Origin: Candidatus Methanoflorens stordalenmirensis | Lineage (GTDB): Archaea; Halobacteriota; Bog-38; Methanoflorentales; Methanoflorentaceae | Direction of reading: 5' to 3' | Length of the DNA stretch: 48,925 nt | Assembly: GCA_003139855.1 (NCBI GenBank) | Contig: PLGY01000017.1 | Location: forward strand, 1 to 48,925 | Shown here: positions 44,042-48,925 of the stretch, in pieces | Position numbering within the stretch: position 1 is the first letter of the stretch | Layout: every line of letters starts with the position of its first letter | Made by a program: the position numbers and the translations under genes | Notes under the pieces: model-generated | What the model saw: the letters and a program-made list of their open reading frames with translations, nothing else | What the model was told of the DNA's origin: nothing | Database searches by the model: none

Positions 44042-45913
44042 CTACGTGTAGAATCGTGTGGCAATGTGGGGAAACTGATCAAGTTCCGTGTGCGGAATGA
44101 AAAGGGCTGAGGTAAACTCTTTGAAGAACATGCTGCTGACGCTCAGCTCTATGTGTGTCATATTTTCGACAATCTCTGCTGCTTTGTCTTGCAGGTCCCG
44201 CGAGAGCAATACCATTCGCGCTCCGCCAAGGGCCCCATTGCCAATGAACTTGAACGTATCGAGGGGTAGGTCAGGAAGCAAGCCAATCGTAATCGCTTTC
44301 TTGGTGTCAAGGTAGTTGCCGAAGCTCCCTGCGATGAAGACGTTGCTCAGGTCGCTAAATTTGTAGCCAAAGGTTTTTAGCAGCACATTACAGCTTGCGT
44401 AGACCGCGGCCTTTGTCCGCAGTATGTTTTGAATGTCAACGTCGGTTATGACTATGTTCTTGTCAATGGCTGTGTCCTCTTTGTACGCCACGACGAACTG
44501 GTTGCCGTTGCTTCCGACCTCGGTTCTGACGTTGTTCTTGTCTAGCTGAATTTTCCCCGTTCGGTCAATAATGCCATTGCTGAAGAGCTCTGCGATGAGT
44601 TCAATAAGACCCGACCCGCAAATGCCCTTTGGCCTTTCGTTGCCGATGGTCGAGTCCTCTACCAGACCGTCGTTGATCCACACGCGCTCAATTGCGCCGT
44701 TCATCGCCCGGACACCGAACTCGACTTCCCCACCTTCAAAGGCCGGACCCGCCGAACACGAGCACGACACGAGGAACGTGTCGTTTCCCAACACTACCTC
44801 ACCGTTGGTGCCAACGTCGATTAGTAATGAGATGTCCGTATTATCGTTCATCCCAGACGCTATGATATCAGCTGTGACGTCGCCGCCGACGTAGCTGCTC
44901 CGGCACGGAAGCGCATAAACATAGGCGTTGGGGTTGACGCTCAGGTCGAGTTTCACCGCCTTCATCTGGGGGGCGACGGACATTACCGGTATGTAAGGCT
45001 CGTGGCGTATGTACTTAGGATCCAGCCCATAAAAAAGGTGTATCATAACGGTATTGCCTGAAAGAACCACCCGACAAATTCTTTCATAGCGCACCTTGTT
45101 TTCAATAACGAGCTCTCGTATGAGGTCATTGATACCATACCTGATGGTACTTGTCAGCTTGCTGATGCCATCTTCGTGCTCCTCGGTGTACATCACTCGG
45201 GAAAGGACGTCTTCACCGTACACGACTTGCTTGTTATAGTCAGACCGAGCGTCAATCACCCTGCCAGTTGTTAAGTCCACTAACTCGACGACGATCGTCG
45301 TAGTACCAATGTCCACTGCGATTCCGATCAAATCGTTATCTGAAGGAGCACCGATATCGATGATCTCTTTTCTGTCCCAGAGGTCCATCAGCGTGACGTT
45401 CACGTTCCATTGGTTCTCTCGAAGCACTCTGCTTAGTCTCTTCAATGTGGGCAGCCCGATCGTGACGTGCCCTATGTCGAGATTGCGCAGCGCGTGCGTG
45501 ACTCTATCGAGGTCGCTCACGTAGTCGGCTAGTGACGGGGGAGTCAGAGAAAGCGGGACCTTCAGCACGGGGGGGTCAATCGCTGGCAGAGGCGTGGTCA
45601 CGCTTTTCATGAGTATTTGGTGTGATTCCACCCTGCTCTCTTTGGGCACGGTCACTTTCAAATTGCCTGCGACTCGAGCCAAACACGCCAAAAAGTAGCC
45701 GCCTGCTTTTTCTTCAGTGGTTAGCAGGTCAGTTTCGTCGCTTTGGACGCTCCCCTCGATGAGGACCTTACACTTGCCGCATTTGCCTCGGCCTCCGCAG
45801 ATGCTGTCGATGTAGATGTCGGAGCTCGTAGCTGTGTCAAGAACAGTCGTGCCTCGTTCAACCTTGACAGTTTTGTTGTCAGGTTTAAAAACAACCTTGA
45901 ATTCCTTCTTCAA
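44042..45913 (-). CDS. acsV: Reductive activator of the corrinoid protein (RACo)
   Basis: 623 residues, the usual length. N-terminal [2Fe-2S] ferredoxin domain with Cys39, 45, 48 and 77 (CGGRGKCGKC...CLAR), a middle domain, and the C-terminal ASKHA ATPase domain (DUF4445 type) with IAVDIGTTTIVVELVDL, LLIDVGTNGEVVLG and FIAGSFGNYLD. It uses ATP and a low-potential electron to re-reduce inactivated Co(II) in AcsCD. TTG 45913 is the best start (GGGG about five bases upstream); no ATG lies nearby. It diverges from acsE over about 160 bases with strong TATA boxes. Confidence 0.92.
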   Translation of the reverse strand: MKKEFKVVFKPDNKTVKVERGTTVLDTATSSDIYIDSICGGRGKCGKCKVLIEGSVQSDETDLLTTEEKAGGYFLACLARVAGNLKVTVPKESRVESHQILMKSVTTPLPAIDPPVLKVPLSLTPPSLADYVSDLDRVTHALRNLDIGHVTIGLPTLKRLSRVLRENQWNVNVTLMDLWDRKEIIDIGAPSDNDLIGIAVDIGTTTIVVELVDLTTGRVIDARSDYNKQVVYGEDVLSRVMYTEEHEDGISKLTSTIRYGINDLIRELVIENKVRYERICRVVLSGNTVMIHLFYGLDPKYIRHEPYIPVMSVAPQMKAVKLDLSVNPNAYVYALPCRSSYVGGDVTADIIASGMNDNTDISLLIDVGTNGEVVLGNDTFLVSCSCSAGPAFEGGEVEFGVRAMNGAIERVWINDGLVEDSTIGNERPKGICGSGLIELIAELFSNGIIDRTGKIQLDKNNVRTEVGSNGNQFVVAYKEDTAIDKNIVITDVDIQNILRTKAAVYASCNVLLKTFGYKFSDLSNVFIAGSFGNYLDTKKAITIGLLPDLPLDTFKFIGNGALGGARMVLLSRDLQDKAAEIVENMTHIELSVSSMFFKEFTSALFIPHTELDQFPHIATRFYT

Positions 45914-45955
45914 ATTGCCCCAAAAGCCTCACATTGTGTTCAAAATTGACGTGTC

Positions 45956-45980
45956 TTTATATACTATATTTTTATATATA
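45956..45980. promoter_or_regulatory. Divergent acsV/acsE promoters
   Basis: Plus-strand TTTATATATA (45971-45980) predicts an acsE transcript start near 46005. Minus-strand TATATAAAG (45964-45956) predicts an acsV start near 45935, about 20 bases before its TTG. The two boxes almost touch, so the two units could be co-regulated. Confidence 0.55.
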
Positions 45981-46074
45981 GGTTGCGAGGTGGGTAGCGT
46001 CGCACGCGCGAATGCGAAAGCGTTAAAGCGTTACGCACACCTAATCACTTGTCACTTTAGCAAGGGAGTTATCC

Positions 46075-46857
46075 ATGATAGTCATTGGCGGTAACATCAA
46101 CGGCTACTCAAAGTCAGTCGAAGCGATAATCGATCGACGAGATACGAAAGCTGCTCAGGAACTTGCAATTCGGCAAGTTGACGCGGGGGCGCAAATTATC
46201 GACCTCAATGCGGGGCTTGGCAGGAGTGATGCCGTTGAGCTGATGAGATGGCTAGTAACGACTGTGCAAGATGTGGTAGACGTAACGCTTTCCATTGACA
46301 CTCCGAAAATCGACGTGATGAAATCGGGTATCGACGACGTCAAAGGAAAGTCGATGATCAATTCGATCCCCGCCGAGCAGGAGAAGATGGCCACGCTTTT
46401 TCCATTGGCCGCGGAGCACGATTCAGAAATCATATGCATGACGATGGACGAGAAGTTCATCCTTGGCGATGTCGACAAACGAGTGGAACAGGCGGCGACG
46501 CTTGTCGCAAATGCGTGCGAGTACGGCATCGATGTCGACAAGCTGTACGTCGACCCTGTTTGTTTGCCCGTGAGTACGGCGCAAGATCAAGCGCCGATCG
46601 TCGTCGAAGCGGTTCGAAAAATTGGCCTGCTCACGAGCCCCACGTCAGCGCTGAAGACGACGATCGGCCTAAACAACATCTCGCACGATACGAAGAATCC
46701 GCGATTAATAGAACGGACGTTTCTGGCAATGCTGATGGGCGCGGGGTTGTCATCAGCAATTATAAACACCGAGGATAAGGAACTACTGGACACGATAAAA
46801 ACGTGCGATGTGCTGCTGAACAAAGACGTATATGCTGAAGACTACTTGAAAGCGTAG
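46075..46857 (+). CDS. acsE: Methyl-pterin:corrinoid protein methyltransferase AcsE
   Basis: 260 residues, DHPS-like pterin-binding TIM barrel, typical of bacterial AcsE (MeTr). It begins with GGNINGYSKSVEAII and contains the pterin-binding residues in LSIDTPK, KSMINS, YVDPVCLPV and GLNNISHDT. It moves the N5-methyl group of methyl-tetrahydrofolate, or here perhaps methyl-tetrahydromethanopterin, onto AcsC cobalamin. Archaeal CODH/ACS systems usually lack this separate enzyme. GGGAG upstream supports ATG 46075. It stands alone, diverging from acsV. Confidence 0.9.
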   Translation: MIVIGGNINGYSKSVEAIIDRRDTKAAQELAIRQVDAGAQIIDLNAGLGRSDAVELMRWLVTTVQDVVDVTLSIDTPKIDVMKSGIDDVKGKSMINSIPAEQEKMATLFPLAAEHDSEIICMTMDEKFILGDVDKRVEQAATLVANACEYGIDVDKLYVDPVCLPVSTAQDQAPIVVEAVRKIGLLTSPTSALKTTIGLNNISHDTKNPRLIERTFLAMLMGAGLSSAIINTEDKELLDTIKTCDVLLNKDVYAEDYLKA

Positions 46858-46928
46858 CACTTTCGCGTTCACGAGGATGGCCTGTCATTTTTTTGCTTCG
46901 ATATGCGCGTCGGCAACCTTTGCTAAAG

Positions 46929-46937
46929 CTTAAATAG
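46929..46937 (+). promoter_or_regulatory. TATA box of the A-ATPase operon
   Basis: CTTAAATAG, about 40 bases before the subunit H ATG at 46973, predicts a start near 46960 and a very short leader. Confidence 0.45.
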
Positions 46938-46972
46938 CATCCCTTTTTATTATATCGGATGGGTTTGGTCAA

Positions 46973-47293
46973 ATGAAGCCAGAGATACTACTAGAGATCA
47001 AGGCCGCTGAAGCGGAAGCCCAGCGAATGATCGATGAAGCTCAGACCCAAAAAGAAAAGGCAATCGAGGATGCAAAAAAGAAATCGTTTGAGATAATTGA
47101 TGCGTCAGAGAAAGAAGCAAAAAAGATAGCAGACGATTTGAACGCGACTGCCGATTTAGAGATAAGCACAGCTACGCAAGCAATCCGTAAAACCGGCGAA
47201 GCAGATATTTTAAGAATCAAAGAGCGCGCTCAGAAAAAGCACGCTGAAGCCCTCTCTTATTTGGTTGAGGAGTTTAAGACCCACTATGTTTGA
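46973..47293 (+). CDS. A-type ATP synthase subunit H
   Basis: 106 residues, nearly all charged helix (EAEAQRMIDEAQTQKEKAIEDAKKK), as in the AhaH/subunit G-like peripheral stalk protein. It pairs with subunit E to form the peripheral stalk linking the A1 and Ao sectors. It is the usual first gene of the archaeal ATPase operon, followed here by subunit I, which overlaps its last codons. Confidence 0.9.
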   Translation: MKPEILLEIKAAEAEAQRMIDEAQTQKEKAIEDAKKKSFEIIDASEKEAKKIADDLNATADLEISTATQAIRKTGEADILRIKERAQKKHAEALSYLVEEFKTHYV

Positions 47294-48925
47294 GCCGCAA
47301 GCGATGAGTAAAGTTATCGTTGCCGGATCGAAAGACTATATGGGCCTCGCGATAGATGCCTTGCATAAGCATAACGTTATGCACATTACCGACTTCGTTA
47401 AGGAAGATGACGACTTCAGAATCGGTAAGCCGTACGCTAGCGCCTCAAAACTCTCAGAACGGGCCATATCCCTGCGCTCTATAGCGAGCTATCTCAGCAT
47501 CACCGGCAAAGAGGACACTCCGAGCAGGTACGCGGAAGACGCTATTGCGGATGAGATCGATGAGAAAACAGAGCGCCTCAGTTTTGAAGTTACGCAAGTA
47601 ACACGCAATATAAGCGATATAGATTCGCGCATCAAAGACATTAATGACAAAAAGCGGTTGCTTGACCCTCTGAAGAACTTTGACCTGCCACTTGACCTGT
47701 ATGGCGGCTATCGCTCGTTAGCGGTATTTGTCGGGACAGCAAAATGGTCGCCGACGATCAGTGATATCACCAAAGATTATGAGCTCGAAATCGCGCCCTA
47801 TATGCGGGGGTACGCCATCGCCATTTTTGTACCTAGGGAGTTTCAGGATGATGTTCTGAAACGCTTGCAGGAACAGGGCTATTCAGCTCTTTCCCTCCCT
47901 GAAATGCAGGGCACGCCGAAGGACATACTCGCAGATCTCGATGTACAGCTTATCGAACTTCAAACCGAAAAAGAAACGAGTCGGGAGGAGCTAAGCACGC
48001 TGCGGGAAAGGTACATCGATTACATTCTAGCTTCAGACGAGTACCTATCGATAGCGACGCAAAAAGCTGAAGCTCCGCTGCGATTCGCCACGACGAAGAA
48101 TGCATTCATCATCGAGGGCTGGATCCCAACAAAGAATCTCGAACACGTTCAACGCGACGTCGATAGCGTGACCGATGGACACGTTATGGTGGCCATTGAT
48201 GAATCAGAGGCAATCAACGCAGAAAAAGTTCCCATAGCGCTTGAAAACCCGATGCCTTCAGAACCTTTTGAGCTGCTCGTCAAAGCCTTTGCACTGCCGA
48301 AGTATAACGAGATCGACCCGACGATGTTCGTCGCTCTGATTTATCCTTTTCTCTTCGCCCTGATGCTTGGCGATATTGGCTACGGGGCCGTGATTATCGG
48401 AATAGGCCTTGTAGTCCAACGCAGACTGAAATCGAAAGGTATTCGCGATTTAGCTCGGATCTTGGTCTATGCAGGCGTACTGTCAGTCGTTTTCGGATTT
48501 ATCTATAATGAGTTCTTTGGCGTCGCGCTCGTTGGGACAGGAGGTTTAATTCCCTCCTTTTACGCTTATCCGACTATTCCCCGTTTTGAAAATATTGCTA
48601 CGTTGCTGGTAGTTACGCTAGTTATCGGCATCTTGATGCTTACGCTGGGGTATGTTCTCGGATTTGTCAACGAATATCGACAGCATGGGCTGAAGCACGC
48701 GGTGCTCACGAAAGCGAGCTGGCTCCTCATGCTGTGGGGTGGCGTGCTTGTGGTTATTGAGATCTTGCCACCTCTCACGAAGGCGGCTGCGATCAGCATA
48801 TCTCCCGCGTTGTTGGCCGGCTTTGGGCTCGTTGTGATAGGCTTAGTCTTCTTGCTAGGGGGCGAAGGCATAGTTGGCATAACCGAGCTTCCAACGCTTC
48901 TGTCAAACGTGCTTTCGTACTCTCG
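47286..48925 (+). CDS. A-type ATP synthase subunit I (partial, cut by window end)
   Basis: The frame is open from ATG 47286 (overlapping the subunit H stop by 8 bases) to the window edge, more than 540 residues. The long soluble N-terminal half (about 1-340) has the coiled-coil arms (EIDEKTERLSFEVTQVTRNI, then ELSTLRERYIDYIL), and the membrane half begins near residue 350 with IYPFLFALMLGDIGYGAVI, then further helices. Subunit I (a-subunit) carries the ion half-channels. The C-terminus lies outside the window. Start ATG 47304 is an alternative. Confidence 0.93.
   Translation, partial: MFEPQAMSKVIVAGSKDYMGLAIDALHKHNVMHITDFVKEDDDFRIGKPYASASKLSERAISLRSIASYLSITGKEDTPSRYAEDAIADEIDEKTERLSFEVTQVTRNISDIDSRIKDINDKKRLLDPLKNFDLPLDLYGGYRSLAVFVGTAKWSPTISDITKDYELEIAPYMRGYAIAIFVPREFQDDVLKRLQEQGYSALSLPEMQGTPKDILADLDVQLIELQTEKETSREELSTLRERYIDYILASDEYLSIATQKAEAPLRFATTKNAFIIEGWIPTKNLEHVQRDVDSVTDGHVMVAIDESEAINAEKVPIALENPMPSEPFELLVKAFALPKYNEIDPTMFVALIYPFLFALMLGDIGYGAVIIGIGLVVQRRLKSKGIRDLARILVYAGVLSVVFGFIYNEFFGVALVGTGGLIPSFYAYPTIPRFENIATLLVVTLVIGILMLTLGYVLGFVNEYRQHGLKHAVLTKASWLLMLWGGVLVVIEILPPLTKAAAISISPALLAGFGLVVIGLVFLLGGEGIVGITELPTLLSNVLSYS

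Noticed and set aside
1-48925. Insertion sequences, integrases or phage genes
   Set aside because: No transposase, integrase, terminal inverted repeats or att-like direct repeats were seen anywhere in the window.

Overview
The window is archaeal chromosome. It carries a proteasome-activating nucleotidase, archaeal MBF1, the XPB-Bax1 repair pair, an EndA tRNA-splicing endonuclease, a separate GMP synthase subunit B, archaeal-type PheS/PheT and TrpRS, A-type ATPase subunits H and I, and TATA boxes 25-30 bp ahead of several starts. Gene content (split GMP synthase, FprA, MoeA with remains of a molybdate-binding-like domain, a CODH/ACS pathway) suggests an anaerobic euryarchaeote with a Wood-Ljungdahl pathway; I cannot name the genus.

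Region 1 (0.1-5.9 kb) is an accessory-looking island of unrecognised genes: a coiled-coil protein, a 51-residue zinc-ribbon protein, small membrane proteins, and four related proteins built from a regular 21-residue repeat. The four form two tandem pairs on opposite strands on either side of a DUF354 (GT-B-like) gene; each pair has one member with two C-terminal membrane helices and one without. I know no named family for this repeat.

Region 2 (6-32.7 kb) is mostly core archaeal metabolism and information processing: an FprA-type flavodiiron protein, purA, a Trm112-like protein, pyrG, guaAb, an acetylornithine-type aminotransferase, hisC, an AK6-type kinase, a CDP-alcohol phosphatidyltransferase, PAN facing MBF1, a TsaC/YrdC protein, a nucleotidyltransferase, xpb-bax1, a Ski2-like helicase with C-terminal zinc ribbons, endA, trpS, a clearly decayed photolyase pseudogene, and pheS-pheT.

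Region 3 (33-36 kb) has tRNA-Arg(CCT) and tRNA-Pro(TGG), moeA followed by the decayed remains of a PBP-like domain, a divergent ModE-like regulator and a MoaD/ThiS-like protein.

Region 4 (36-46.9 kb) is the metabolic highlight: a bacterial-type carbonyl branch of the Wood-Ljungdahl pathway inside this archaeal genome. A CooF-like ferredoxin gene overlaps a gene whose 1377-residue product fuses a complete CODH (AcsA/CooS) to a complete bacterial-type acetyl-CoA synthase (AcsB), with all expected metal ligands at the spacing known from the separate enzymes. AcsD and AcsC (corrinoid protein) follow; CooC and the reductive activator AcsV lie on the other strand, and AcsE (methyltransferase) diverges from AcsV. 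Together they would take a pterin-bound methyl group, CO2-derived CO and CoA to acetyl-CoA, or run in reverse.

Region 5 (46.9 kb to the end) starts an A-type ATP synthase operon: subunit H, then subunit I, which is cut by the window edge.
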